Below, one piece after another: positions 34,727 through 47,905 of a stretch of 64,000 nt of DNA. Origin of the DNA: Paulownia fortunei (lineage: Eukaryota > Streptophyta > Magnoliopsida > Lamiales > Paulowniaceae); assembly GCA_019321725.1 (NCBI GenBank), contig CM033110.1, positions 15,121,278 to 15,185,277 of the forward strand, read 5' to 3'. The notes under the pieces were generated by a model. It searched no databases. It saw only the letters and a list, made by a program, of their open reading frames with translations, and was not told the origin of the DNA. The translations under genes were made by a program, and so were the position numbers. Within the stretch, counting starts at the first letter, position 1. Every line of letters starts with the position of its first letter.

Positions 34727-37264
34727 CTTTACCCACTTAGAGATGAAAAGCAACTTGTTGTAGCTAAATAGCTTGGAAAGTGGATTTTGTCATTAATTAA
34801 TTATCAACCATCATTCGTTATATCTGTTGGAAAGTGGATGCCGTCTTAGAAAATATATACACAATGAAATTTAAAAATTTTCAAAAATATAAATATACAT
34901 TACATCACATGTAATAAAATTAATCGCGGAACTCTTTTGCAATTACTCAGTTGTGCTTTTCTAAGTACTAAGAAGGTTTCAGAAATCCTTATCTTGATTT
35001 GCACTCCGATAGATGTAGGGATTGAAACGATTAAAATTGTTATCCTAGCACAAATGAATCTCCAAGTTCTTTAATTCATACCTCTTTGATTGAAAATTGA
35101 TTCGCTTCTAGGATCCCAAATGTTATCTCTCTAACGGTATCCACACCTTGGATGTCCACTAGCAAACGAATCCTATGCCAGTAGTTTTTGATTCGATAAT
35201 TTTATCATAAAATGATTTTGTTTGGAACAAAAACATACTAACAATTAGTGTTTTAGGTGTTTAATTTAATTCTTAATTCAACAATTGAATAAAAAATTAA
35301 ACTAGGTAAAAAGTTGGCGAACTTTTGGAGATTGAAGGAAGAAAAAGGAATTAATTTTTGGAGATAAAAAAAAATTATTTTTTTTAAAAAAAGTGGGACT
35401 GTTTTTCCACGTTTTCTCAGCAGAAAATCTGCAGTAAAAAGTCTTAAAAAAATGTCCAAGAAGTTTGCCAATAAAAGTTACCACAAGTCATTTCCATGTT
35501 GGACTCTCATTTCTTCTTTATCTCCAACTCTATCAGAAAGTTTCTTTATCTCAAAAGAACTTTCATTTTTTCTTATTACCTCTTATAAGTTGAATTCTCA
35601 ATCCAACTTCCTTTAGGAATTGGATTTTCAATTCAATTTCCTAGGCTTCTTACAAACTCATAATTAATAAGTGTAGGCCTAATTAATCAATTAAACCCTA
35701 GTTTAATTGATCTAATTAATTAAATTTATTCATCTAATGAATTAATTATGTTCATCTTAATTAATTGATCAAATCAATTAATTAAATATTCAAATTGAGT
35801 TCCCAAATTCAATTAGGTTCAATCAATTAATTCAATTAATTAATTAAATTAATTCAACACTTGAATTTTAAGCTCTATTAATTAATCACATTAATTAATT
35901 TAATACAATACTTAGTTGAACAAATTAATTATTTCAATTAACTAATCTAATTAATTACTCCTCTTGGAATTAACCTATTAATTTCTAAAACGCATAAGTC
36001 ATGGAAGTGCATCATGAAGGTGTGAATCTATTCCAATTATGAATACCATGCAACAAGTAATGCCCTTCTGTCATCTAATCTGTCGATTGAATTTAGGGCA
36101 TGAATTATTAGCTGTAACCTCATTAGTTCAATAACTATATTTCTACTTCTGTCATCTAATCTGTCGATTGAATTTAGGGTATGAATTATTAGCTGTAACC
36201 TCATTAGTTCAATAACTATATTTCTATTTCTACTAGCTTGACTCGATAATAATTAGAAAACCCCACATCTAATTTCTATTTAACATTGGCCAATGATTTT
36301 AAAGTCAAGTATAGTGGAATACATAGGAGATTCACTTATTCATCTACATAGGTTATGGATCCTTTGTTGACTACTCGTTAACCTCCATACATAAAAATGT
36401 TACACCCAACGTAAACCTTTTGTGATTGTCATTCAATCGGAAAATACATCAAGGTGCAACATATCATGTACAAGGTTACCATGGTACCTCAAATTCAAAA
36501 ACTAATTCTAACACTATCGTAACGAGGAAATTCTCATTCGACAATAGAATATTTCCAATTACAAATTTCCATGTGGGGTAGTTCAGTGTACTTGTTCGCC
36601 AACAAGCACCCATATACATCTCGTTGAGACTTGCGCATACAATGCATACTCAAAAAGAGGATGCCTAATTCCTTGGGTATTGGTGTGGAAATACATTTTA
36701 AGACCACAACATTAAAGATATATTTCACGATCGCCATCATATACGCGATCACGCCCCATAATTATGTATGATCTAAGAACTTGATCTAATTCTTATAATG
36801 AATTTAAGATGAAAATTGTCATTTAAATGATATTTATATGAATAAGAATGATTCATAAGTATATAAGAACGGTCAATTTAAATACTACTCTAACAATATC
36901 AACCATCAACAACTTCCAAATGAACAATCTCTCTCTCTCTCTCTGTGTGTGTGAATAATGGTATGTTGGCGGTATGTGTTTTGAGTGAAAATGTTGAAAA
37001 CTCAAGTTTTTGGATAAGAAAGACAACCTGGAATGGATGAAAGATGAGTAGCTGGTAATAAATGTGGAAACATTTGGATGTAGAAGAGAGTGATTAGCAA
37101 GAGGCAATGCAAAAATTGGTAGTATTATTCAAAGAGCAGCAGCGGGTCGTGGAATTTCTGATGACATTGGCAGAAAAAAGTTATGTACTCAGCAGAGGCG
37201 TATAAGAAGAGTTGAGCTATTTTAGTCTCTGTTTTCCTTGAAAGTGATGGAGGATGAATGTGTT
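34727..37264. other. Repeat-rich intergenic sequence
   Basis: About 34860-36760 is a member of a dispersed repeat also present at 45540-46930 (shared wording around TCTnTnACGGTATnCACA, TTAGCCTCCATACnnAAAAA and ATAAGCACCCA). Inside it, 36065-36145 and 36146-36226 form an 81-bp tandem duplication. (CT)n/(GT)n lies at about 36928-36952. At about 37105-37210 and 37320-37366 there are short exon-like frames of unknown origin. The frames at 35253-35484 and 36534-37107 show no family match. Confidence 0.45.
36065..36226 (+). repeat. 81-bp tandem duplication
   Basis: Two almost identical units, each beginning CTTCTGTCATCTAATCTGTC, with one or two differences. Confidence 0.9.
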
Positions 37265-38113
37265 TCTTTCAGCTACTCCATTTGACATGTGTAAGCCGTT
37301 ATCTTTTGTTATCTTTCAGGGGTATTGGTGAGAGAGGTTAATACTGAAGATGAGGGTTTGAAGTAGATTCCCTTAGTATGTTATGTGTATGCTATGTTTA
37401 TTCTCTCATTTGTTCTTTTGTTTTCTTAATGACCAGAGTTGTCCCTTTTTCATGTGATTGAATCCTTGGCCAAGAATGTTTTTGATGTTAAAGATTTGGG
37501 GAAAAAAAAAAGCAAGATTAGTTGCCAAATGATTTATGAAAAAGCAGATCCCCTGCCATGGCAATTCTGGTCTTACCCTTTAATCCCTGTACTTTCTGCA
37601 TGCTATTTTCCTTCTAATTAATATTATTACTCCTGATTTTCACAATAATATCCCTGCAGCAATTTGAATTGTAGAATTGCAACTTCTGGACTGTTTATTA
37701 CCTGGTTAGTTTTTTCTTCTATTCTTATTTGTATAATTTGCCAACTTCTGCTTCGGACTTGTATTTTCCTTTTCTCAGCAGTAGAAGATTTTCATGCTCT
37801 GGATAGTACCGATGTTATCAAGATAGAAAGAGCATCAATGTTACTAGGACAAAAGAATGAAACTGGTAGTTTAAAATTCAAAACTCTCTTAACAATTTAT
37901 TGTCAACAATTTATTTATAGGGTCATGACAAGTGAGCATGATTGCTTGGCTTTCTGCCAAATAGCCCAAGTTCAATATCTCAACTTGTCTTAAGATCAAA
38001 TAAAGAAAGAGCATGGTAGAGAGTGGACAAAAGATGATTTAGAGTCACTCTGAATGCATATAACTTGCAGGCAACAAGCTGATGAAACAGAAAAGGAAAC
38101 GTGAATAAGAGAA

Positions 38114-40440
38114 CTATATGGAACTTAGGAAAGAAGTAGGACTTGGGGGTACTGGGATGTCTACAGTTCCCTCCAGCATAAGTAGAACTTTCTTCATTGA
38201 TGGACGGAGTGATGGCTCGTCTTGGATGCACCAAATCCCAATTTTAACCATTCTCTCCAGTTTTCTCTTGTCAACTATCTCATTGCCCATGATATTTCCT
38301 AGCTCCCCTGCCGCATAACAGTTGTAAACCCATTCCTCAAGAATAGCCTCATCCTCAGAAAGGTTCCAATCAACACTTCTTCGACAACATATGATCTCTA
38401 GCAGCACAATTCCAAAGCTATAAACGTCTGCTTTGACTGTCACTGGCTGTTTTTGGTGCCATTCTGGAGCAACATAACCCTTGGTTCCTCTAATACCTGT
38501 GTAGGTATTAGTCTGATCTTGTTTTAGGAGCTTTGCCAGTCCAAAGTCCGAAATCTTTGCACACCCGTGTTCATCCATGAGTATGTTTTGAGGTTTTATA
38601 TCACAATGGATGATCTGCGTCTCACACTCTTCATGCAAATAGAGGATGCCTCTTGCTATATCTCGAGCAAGTTTGGTTCTTTCCTCCCAGCTTGGCCGCT
38701 TATCAGATTTGAAAAGTATGTCTGCAAGGGATCCATTGCTCATATATTCAAACACCAAGAGCTTATTAGGTCCATTGAGGCAGTAACCTAGCAGTCGGAC
38801 TAGGTTCCGATGATATGTCTTCCCAATCGTCTTCATCTCAGTTTGGAATTCTCTTTCTCCTTCTGCAAATTCCTTCTCTAACCTCTTCACCGCCACCACC
38901 TTTTGGCTACTTTGTAAGATCCCTTTATAAACAGTGCCAGATGCTCCTTTACCTAGTTCTTCCTTGAAATCATTTGTTGCTTGAACAATATCTGCATATG
39001 TAAATGCCTGTAGAGCAACATCCTCGATCAAGTTAACTTCCCCATACTCTGTGATCTTCTTATATGCCCCATGTTTCCTTTGAACATAAATCACAGCAAT
39101 TGCCATGACCAAGGCACCCACAACAATAAGTGAAATGCCAGTGATCAGGATGTCTAAACGGAGCTCTTTCTTAATTTTTTTGCCAGAATTACCTGAAACT
39201 CCTTTTGTGTCAGGTGTATATGTACTCACCCTAATGAGAGCAATATTTGAATCACTCAGTGACCTTCTTCCGAATTTTAGTGGAAGCCTTTGCTTTCTGC
39301 ACTGGCCATCTTTAAAAAAGGCTGCTTCACAGTTACAGTCATCTAGACAGGCTTGTCTGCAATTTTCTTCAGAGATTGTACCCAAAACGTCATAGGAGTT
39401 ATCTTCCCATACCGTGTTATCCACTGTTCTGATCTCATAGTTCACTGTATCATCCTTGTTCCCACAACCTTCTGCTATAAAATTTCTTGTGCAGCCAGCA
39501 CTCCAGTTGCCTGACTGAACAAAATCAAAACCTGGAAGACATTTACATTCAGCAACGTCATCCATCTGAGTGCAAAATGCATTCAACCCACATAAACCTT
39601 TTGGGGCACATGTATCATCTGTGCTTGACCATCTTATGGTCCAGTTGCCTTCACGATTTAAAGTGCGAGAATATAGTCGGAAGATACCATCCACATCAAT
39701 TCTCATGAGATAGATAGTTCTTTCTGTAGAATATCCCCCCCTCGTTATATTCTTCAAAATGGAACTTCCATTGAGCAAATAGAGACGACCATCATTTTCG
39801 AGGTTCAGTGAAACATTGTTGCCTGCTCCATCTGTGCCTGATGCATAGTAAGCATATGGAGATGTGTCTGGGGTATTCACAGGGTATTGCACAAGGTTCC
39901 CATCAGTTTGCATCTTCAGCCTGAAAATCCCTTTGCTACAGTCAGTTTTTGAAGCACTGGAGAAAAGCTCTTCTCCTGGTGAAAGGCGTTGACCGGGCAA
40001 AAGGGTGTTTGTTGGGTAATCAAAGCTCTGCCAAATAATCCTGAATCAGAATTGTAGAGCACAAAGTTGCCATTGTCGAGCATGGATGCAGATGCAATAG
40101 GTTCGGTAGGATTAACAACATCTGTGTTCTGGCCTTCCCTCTGCTGCAAGATTAGCCTTCCATCCTGAGTTAACTGCAAAATGACATCATTGGGAACCGT
40201 GGGATTGTCCCTGTTTGCTGTCCAGACCACAATCTTCTTGGGGATACCAGCAACAAAGATGCCAACAGCAGAGCCATTATTTTGTGGGAAGAATCCAAAG
40301 GCGTATAGGCCGGAGGGTGACAACCATGATGAGTTTGACGTGGGTGTTAGGGAAGAGCCTAGACTGATATTTGAGTATCTTTGTTGAGCTGCTACTGCAT
40401 TAACTGCAGAAAGGAGGAGAAAGAACAGGAAGGCAGCCAT
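38114..40440 (-). CDS. G-type lectin S-receptor-like Ser/Thr kinase (LECRK3-like), one frameshift
   Basis: Single-exon gene, about 775 aa allowing for one lost base near 40041 (the sister copy has CCGGGAATC, this one CCTGAATC). Start ATG 40438-40440, followed by a signal peptide (about residues 1-19). Next come a bulb-type lectin domain (about 25-145; VVWTANRDNP), an EGF-like Cys region (CAPKGLCGLNAFC...CKCLPGF, about 278-306) and a PAN-like Cys-rich segment (about 335-390). A membrane span (about 429-453) precedes the kinase: Gly-loop LGKGASGTVYKG (about 496-507), VAVKRL Lys (about 519), [17 protein letters not shown] and GTKGYVAPEW. It would sit in the plasma membrane and signal on ligand binding. 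HCD replaces HRD, so it is a non-RD kinase, a class often linked to immunity. If the frameshift is real this copy is a pseudogene; a sequencing error is possible. Confidence 0.88.
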
Positions 40441-41690
40441 GGAATACAGTCTTTACAGGTTTCTTAAAGTTGTGGATACTGTTCCTGTGTAAGGCGCTTG
40501 TTTTAAGGAGGTGGGGATACTAGTGTTCTTCACCTTGACCCCAGCGTCAATGTTTAGGTACTGTTTGTTTACACTAGAGACTAGTTATCTGTAGAAAGGG
40601 TTATTGGCCTTAGGTTTGTAGTAGAAGACTATACAAGTAAGGAGGGCAAAATATATATTAAAACTCAAATGGAAGAATATTTTTTTTTATTTAAATTACA
40701 TATAAAATTTAAGAATATATTCACTAGAGTGGGGAGCTGCCCCGTCCAACAAGAACAGCTTGAATCGGGCAACGTACACATCGGACTTGAAGCTAGAATT
40801 AGAATAGTCTACACGTTTTCGGTGGGCTTGAATCTAGCGTAAGAAGCAGCATTTCATCCACTCCTGTCTATTCAAGTTTGGAAGTCATTAGAAAAGTGGA
40901 TTGTGATTATTACTAATAATCAATCTACTCCTGTCAATTTCAAGATATTGAAAAACTCTAATCCTTATATAATTATTGAATTAAGAATGGTAATTGTCAA
41001 TTACCAGAATTCAAATCTTGTAACCCCATGGAAAACCACCAAGTCAATCTCAGGTCTTGGTCTGAAGGAATCTTCCACATACCTTCTGCTTGCTTTTTTT
41101 TTTTGCAGAATAGTAATCGCTACACCGTGCAATTCATGTATTAGTGGGACGACTTTTTGTTGGTTCTGGAGTGGAGAAGACAGCCAGAGGTTGGAACTTT
41201 GATTGTTCTATTGTGTCTACTTTTCAGCTGTATGAAACTTCGAAGTAAATGTCGTAGTCCTCACGAGCCGAAAAACTGTGAAAAAAGAAGTTTTGAATTA
41301 GAGTGTTCGGCAAATACTTTTAATTATTACTAAAAAAACAGAATTTACGACTTGTAGTTTAAAAGATGTTGAATCTTACATACTACAAAAATAAGTTGAA
41401 TGTAGCATTACCATTTCATTCATCGAAAGCTTTAATTTTGAAATTTGTAAGCTCTTTTCTCAAAAGTTTAATAAATGTTGCATATTAAAATAACAGGCTC
41501 TTAAAAATATTTTATAAAATTAATTTGGTTAAAAAAAATGATTAGTTTAAGCATCTAAATGTCTCAAAGTCCGAAAATTAATTAATTAAAAAAAAGATTA
41601 TTAAGTTATAAATGTTTGTCAATGCCATTACAAGTATAGTGAATGGAAGTGTTGCGATCGAGCCCTTATATTAGATAAAAGGAAAAAAGA
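40441..41690. promoter_or_regulatory. Upstream region of receptor kinase copy A
   Basis: About 1.2 kb shared with 61973-63235, including the 5' leader (ACAGTCTTTACAGGTTTCTT) and blocks to AAGTATAGTGAATGGAAG. Conservation here exceeds that of typical intergenic DNA in the window, but both copies are recent duplicates, so it need not show function. No specific binding sites are claimed. Confidence 0.4.
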
Positions 41691-41692
41691 AA

Positions 41693-42590
41693 AAATACAT
41701 AACACATCCTAACTATGCCAATTCTTCATCACCCTTTAAATTTTCTTTTTTACGCTTAACTATCCAAATTATATGGATTTATAGTTTGTCATATAAAAAC
41801 ACACTGTCAACATAATATTTTGCCGGCACATATTAAAGTTATCACACTTCGCAATTCAAACTTTGAACGATTTTTTATGTTGTCACCCAATTTAAAAAAT
41901 TAAAAAAAAAACTATATATATAGATGTACTTTATCTATTTTTCTATTACTCATTCACAAAAATTAAATTTAATTAACACTTATTACAATAAAAACATATT
42001 GTTAGTAAAAAAAAAATTGTTTATTACTAAACATATTAGAATATATTTTGAAAAATAAATTAGTCTAAACTCAAATAAAATTAACAAAAATAAAAATATT
42101 ACGGATTTAATGCTTTTATTATGGTTTTAATGCTATTATTTTTAACAAACTTTATTATTGCTCCATATATATATATATATGCAATTTTGCTAATTTATAA
42201 TTGTAATTTATTTTAATTTAAAATTTAATAAAATAAATCAAAGAATAGAATTTATAAATCAATAAGGAAGTTGAATAGGAATAAAAAAAATATAATAATG
42301 ATAATATATTTTTTATCAAATTAAGTAACACAAAAAGAGATAAAGTGCATGTATATACATATTTTAAAAAAAAAAATTAAAGTTAGGAGGCAAAGTTAAA
42401 AATCGTGTAAAGTTTAGATAGTAAAATGCGATAATTTTAACATGTGTCTTATACGTGAGTGAATTTTGATGGAATATTTATCACTAGGATGTTTTAGATG
42501 GGTCTGGAAGGTTAAGTTTAAAAAAAAAAAATAAAGAGGTTGATGTATGAAAAACAAAAGTTGGAATAATTGCAAAAAGAAAAAAAAATG
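41693..42590. repeat. Inverted-repeat element with ~200-bp arms
   Basis: The left arm (about 41693-41900) and right arm (about 42370-42590) are complementary over much of their length. Complementing the left arm gives AAAAATCGTTCAAAGTTT and ATAACTTTAATATGTG; the right arm has AAAAATCGTGTAAAGTTT and ATAATTTTAACATGTG. The outer parts also pair (GTTAAGnnTAAAAAA, GnTGATG). The middle is AT-rich. Best read as a fold-back/MITE-type element; no target duplication was identified. Confidence 0.65.
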
Positions 42591-45500
42591 TATTTTAATG
42601 AACTTGCAAAAAGAAGCCTTGTGTAAGATTTAATGCAACTAAAAAATTGGCACCAAAATTCCTTTTCATCAAAAATAACTAAGGATGTAAAACACGCACT
42701 TCAAATGCGAAGGTGTATGTATTTTGGTTTTTTTGTCTTTTTGACCGAATTGACTATGAAATGGACTATTCTATTCTTATTTGTAATATTAGCCCTAAAA
42801 ATAATAATATAATAGAGATTTTGCAAAAAAAAAATAATAAAAAAAAATTATACTAACAATTTTCAAAAAATGTATTCTGATTCAGCAAAAATAATGCCCT
42901 ACTACATATAAAAGAAGAATAAGTTTTATGCATTCTAATGTTCATAATCTTCTAAAATTTTGTTTGTAAATTAATTACTTAAAATTACAACGTTAATTTG
43001 TAAAAAAATAACTTAATAACATTCTCTCTTTTTATATTTAATTCAAAACTAATATTATTAACTTTAAATTTCAGAAATTCCTTTAAAAGCTAGTAAATTA
43101 TTTTAAATTTCATTAACAACACAAAAAAAATCCAGAAAATTACAACAAATTCAGAAAATATTAAATTATAAAAAAATTACAAAAAATCCCATATATATTA
43201 AATTACAAAAGCTTATAAAATTCCATATATAAATTCCATTAAAGTTTCATTAGTAATACAACAAAGTTCCAAAATATTATAGGCATATTCAATAAAATTT
43301 ACAAGATATCTACAAGGAAAAATACAAGAAAATTGCATATGAATTTAACAATACTACATGTAAAATATAGAAAATATAGAAAAATCAAAGAAATTTCAAA
43401 AAGAACTACAAGAAAGTAATCAACATAACAATCTTCAACCATAATATATGTTCAACAATAACAATCATCAACCATAATATCAATCCTCAATCATTCTCCC
43501 AATCATTAATATCAGCATAAAGTATTGTTCAACCCAGAATCTAAAAGCAACAATTAGCAAATTAATACAAATAATGAAAAACTTTTCTATTATTTATCAC
43601 TAGAGCATCTAGGTAATTCTGAGCATAGAAAACAATAATTTTGTACATATTGATACTCATAAGATAAATAACATATTCATATCAAACTACATAAATATAA
43701 TCATACATGGATATAATTATCCAAAAATCAACAGAAGCGACGATATAATTAAAAGCTTGAACCCGGTGAACCTTAACCTAGGAAAGCAACTTAGAAAATT
43801 CTGTATATTAATTGTCTAACTTCTCCTCAATCTGTTCCAATGTAAATCTGTTACTTCTCCAATTTAGATGAGATAACATATGTGCCCATCCCCTCTCATC
43901 ATCTTGTTTAGACACTTTCTTCCAAACGTCTTCATGTTCAATCTCTTTCCACAATATAAAATTATCTTGACTTCAACGAATAAGTCCAAGAATCCATTAT
44001 GCCGCCATTGTGAACTTAAATTTCAAAAATAGAATTTCAAATTTTGATACTTTTGCGCCTAAATTTTAAAATTTTAAAATTTCGAAAATAGAATTCACAC
44101 TTCAACTGAAATAAACATAATTCACAACTTAACCTGAAAAAAGAACCGAATACAATTTCACAATCAATTTTAGAATTCTACAAATTTCAGGATCACTTAT
44201 ATTTTCTTTTTAAAGGAATTCAGGGATCCAACCAAAAGAAAGTTCCCCTTCTCTATTTCTTATGGATCGCACCTCACGAGAGCGCCACCGGTTGGGATAA
44301 CGGAAGGTGCGAGATCAAACCTGGTCGACCCTAGTCAAAACCGATTTCATAATCCCTAATTTCATAATTCCTAATTTCACAATCAAATCATAATAAATTT
44401 CAGAATCCCTAATTTCATAATTGAAGATGAACATACACAATATGAACATAAAAATGAGAATTCTAACATCACGAACAAGAAAAAAGGATGAAAGCTTCAA
44501 CATTTTAGAATTATCTTTTCAGAGATGCCGTTTTAACGTGTATTGAACTTAGAACACAACCCTTCATTTTGTAAGGAGCCATTTTTCACAGAAACTAATG
44601 CTTCGATTGCCAAACCATAAAATCGTTGCATTTACTCCCTTCATGTTCGTTCGCTTTGATATACGGTTTTCTCCCTTTTCCCTCAAGTTGAGGAACGACG
44701 TCTCTTCAATTCTTGGCTGCATCTCTTTAATTTTGGCTACGGTTTTTCTTCGCTCCTCAGGATTTTGGAATCAAACAGACTTAAGAATGAGAAAAAAAAA
44801 ACGACGTCAATGATCATTTATATATAAGGCCATAACGGACACTTTACACAAAAAAATTGACACTGTTAATTTTAAAAGACCCTGGGGAGAGTGTGTTGAT
44901 TTTTTAGCTAACAAGAGGGTGTTCTTACATTAAATTTTACCCACACTGTTTTTGAAAGTGTGCTAAAATACATGCAATTATCCCGACAAAAGTATAGTGC
45001 AACTTACGCCCAAATTTCATGAGTGGATAAACCAATGAAATTTCTATTACAAAGAACATTAGAAAGCTTGATATTTCGAGTAAGAATTTGTGATGGTTGT
45101 CATGATTATGATTAGGAGACTTAGATTAAATGTGTTTATGTATAAGCTTTATTGTTTATCACCTCAAAATCATTCTCAAACATAAAGAAAAGGCAATAAT
45201 GCAAAATAATAATTTGGGAGGCGGCATTTGTTGTATGTTTGGTGATCTTAGGAGCAATTTAATTGTTCTATTCATGAACAAATTTACAGAAATTTTTGCC
45301 TAAGAAGATATAGAGTAATTTTTTAATGAAAATTTAATCTACTCAAATATCTTTGTTCTTAATTATTCATAACACAGTGTATATGATCTTAGTTTTCTAG
45401 ATATATTCAGTAAACTTTGTTAATAAACACTTTATTTCTTGACTTCATTTCCATTTTAAAAGTGCATCACTATTATTAGCTATAAAAATTTAGAGAAATC

Positions 45501-46009
45501 GTAGTAAAGAAAAATATCTTTGATTAGTTTTGCATCTCATTCTATATTAGATTTGTAAAATTGTGATGACCAAGCACAATGAAGATTTACAAACTTAAAG
45601 CATGCATAAACAATTTACAATATGTAGTCCCGAATTCTATGTGATTAATCGATTCACACAAGGATATTTTGTTTAATTAAAAACAAAGATTTTCACAATT
45701 ATACCTAAATTGAGCAATTCGGTTGATGAACCTGATTTGTACGATTCAAATTGTGGCTAGAGTAGAAACGGTTCGCAGCAAGAATCAAAGTCTTCTCTTT
45801 GACGGTATTCACAAGACGAGCAGGATCACAATTCCACAAGCTTGTAAGAGCATGCATAATTTTTGTATCTAATCTAGAATTTATAAGCATTGATTAATTC
45901 TAATATCAAATGGGTGATAAGAGAATTAATCAAGTATCAAAAGGTTTGGAACTAATTGCCTGAACAAAGAGCACTTTAGAGAAAAATAAGCAAAGGGACA
46001 TTTACACAC
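42591..46009. other. AT-rich intergenic sequence with minor coding-like remnants
   Basis: No intact gene. Between 43805 and 43975 one minus-strand frame reads smoothly (DNFILWKEIEHEDVWKK, then GWAHMLSHLNWRSNRF) and looks like real coding sequence, but I do not recognise the family. On the minus strand at about 44569-44733 an ATG frame of about 54 codons (MQPRIEETSFLNLREK...) is also unassigned. From 45540 the dispersed repeat shared with 34860-36760 begins. Confidence 0.4.
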
Positions 46010-46929
46010 TAGCGCAAGGGAATCTATTTCTTTTACAAGTATTGTACGTCTGGTTCTTCAATTAATTAATCTCCCTAATAGTCTAGAGCATGAATTATTA
46101 GTCAAAATTCTATTTAACTTAATAAATATAGTTGCATTTCTAGTCTCATTGGCTCGTGATGAACCTTAAAGAACTCTTGTCTAATATTTATCTTGCTCTA
46201 GCCAGAAACTTTTGAGTCAAGGACCATGAATTACATGATCCTTCACTTTATTGCAACTTAGTGGATGTATATAATATGTTAGGATTAATTAATCTCCACT
46301 AATTAATTTATCTTTGAAATTAATTCATTAATTTTAAAAACCTCACAAGTCAAGGGAAGCACCTAACAATGCATGTTGACTACCTAATCTTAGGTTAATT
46401 AGCAAGCGAACCTATTTCTTTTACAAGTACCATGCAAGTCTGATCCTTCAATTAACTAACCTCCCTATTAAATCTATGACATGGATTATTAGTCAAAATT
46501 CTATTTGACTTAGTAAATATAGTTTCATTTCTAATTTCATTGGCTCCTGATGAATCATCAGAAAAACCCCATAAAATATTTATCTTGTTTTGTCCACAAC
46601 TTCTGCATCAAGTACCATGAATTGCATAAAAGATTCACTCATTCTGCTAGATATGTGACGGATCCATCATTGGCCACTCATTAGCCTCCATACGCAAAAA
46701 TCATATACCCAACATAAATCTTTTTTTATTGCCATGCAATAAGAGAATACAACAAATATACGATGTTGTGCATAAGGTTATCATAGTACCTCAAGTATAA
46801 GGACAAATTCATGAACTATCGTAATTGAAAATTTCTTTTAGCAAACAACATTTTTAATTGAGAATTTTTCACGAGCGTAGTCATTCCCCGATAAGCACCC
46901 ACACATCTGAACAATTTTATTTTTTTCGA
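46010..46929. repeat. Dispersed repeat with an internal ~400-bp-spaced duplication
   Basis: 46010-46250 and 46405-46660 are diverged direct copies (GAnnCTATTTCTTTTACAAG, then ATTAGTCAAAATTCTATTT). The region up to 46929 also resembles 36230-36620. It is probably the remains of a retroelement or a non-coding repeat; no protein region is readable. Confidence 0.5.
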
Positions 46930-47474
46930 ACTACTCATATTTGACATCTGTAAGTTGTCATCATTTTTTATTTTTCAGGAGTATTGGTGAAAGAGGTTAA
47001 TAATAAAGATGAAGGTTTGAAGAATATTATTCCCTTAGTATGTTATGTGTATGCTATGTTTATTTCCCATTTGTTCTTTGTTTTCTTAATGATCAGAGTT
47101 GTCCCTTTTTCATGTGATTGTTATGTGTATGCTATGTTTATTTTCCCATTTGTTCTTTGTTTTCTTAATGATCAGAGTTGTCCTTTTTTCATGTGATTGA
47201 ATCCTTGTCCAAGAATGTTTTTGATGTTAAAGATTCCGGGGGAAAAAAATCTAAATTTGTTGCCAAATGATTTAAGAAAAAGCAGATTCACTGCCATTGC
47301 AATTTTGGTCTCACCCTATAATTCTTGTACTTTCTTTTTGTTATTTTCCTGTTAATTTATATTTTTACTCTTGATCTTCATAATAATACCCATATAGAAA
47401 TTTAAATTGTAGTTAGTTTTTTCTTCTATTCTTTGTGAAATTTGCGCTAACTTCTGCTTCCCACTTGCACTTTT

Positions 47475-47905
47475 TGTTGGATCATTTTTGGAAGCTTGTT
47501 ATATTGAAAATAAGACTTAGTTATGGAGAATAATGGCTATAAATTTTCAACAACTAAAAACTGTATTTTTTAGTTGAAAAAGAGAATAAAAATAGAGAAC
47601 AAAATGTAATTTTTTTGTATTGCTTCACATCACACTTTCTCATTCATACAATTATAATTAATACATGAGCATGCTGCATATTTTGACAAAATGAAGATAA
47701 AAGTCTTTGGGAATCTAGAATTATTATTAACCTAGAAGTGATGGACACAACTAGCCTAACCTATAGTTCAACCTACAATTACATAGGATGAAATTTTTTA
47801 ACAAAATCATGATATATTGAGTCTAAATTTGTTGCACATTAATTGCAACATTTAAGCATGATGTGACTCCAAATTTGCTATTTTTTCATCACATTAATTG
47901 CAACA
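47475..47905 (-). repeat. 3' LTR of the first copia element (minus orientation)
   Basis: 431 bp, TGTTGGATC...TTGCAACA. It adjoins the polypurine tract on its right side. Confidence 0.92.

Larger units (their letters stand above)
37265..41690. repeat. Segmental duplication copy A (receptor kinase segment)
   Basis: About 4.4 kb that recurs at 46930-63235 once two copia insertions are subtracted there. Matches include TTTGACATnTGTAAG and GATGnGGGTTTGAAG downstream of the gene, the whole kinase gene, and upstream landmarks (GTGTAAGGCGCTTG, CTGTATGAAACTTCGAAGTA, AAGTATAGTGnATGGAAGTG). Confidence 0.85.

Noticed and set aside
38118..40387. Several plus-strand frames of 66-96 codons
   Set aside because: Antisense shadows of the receptor kinase gene; the same applies at 53289-53507 and 60641-61842.
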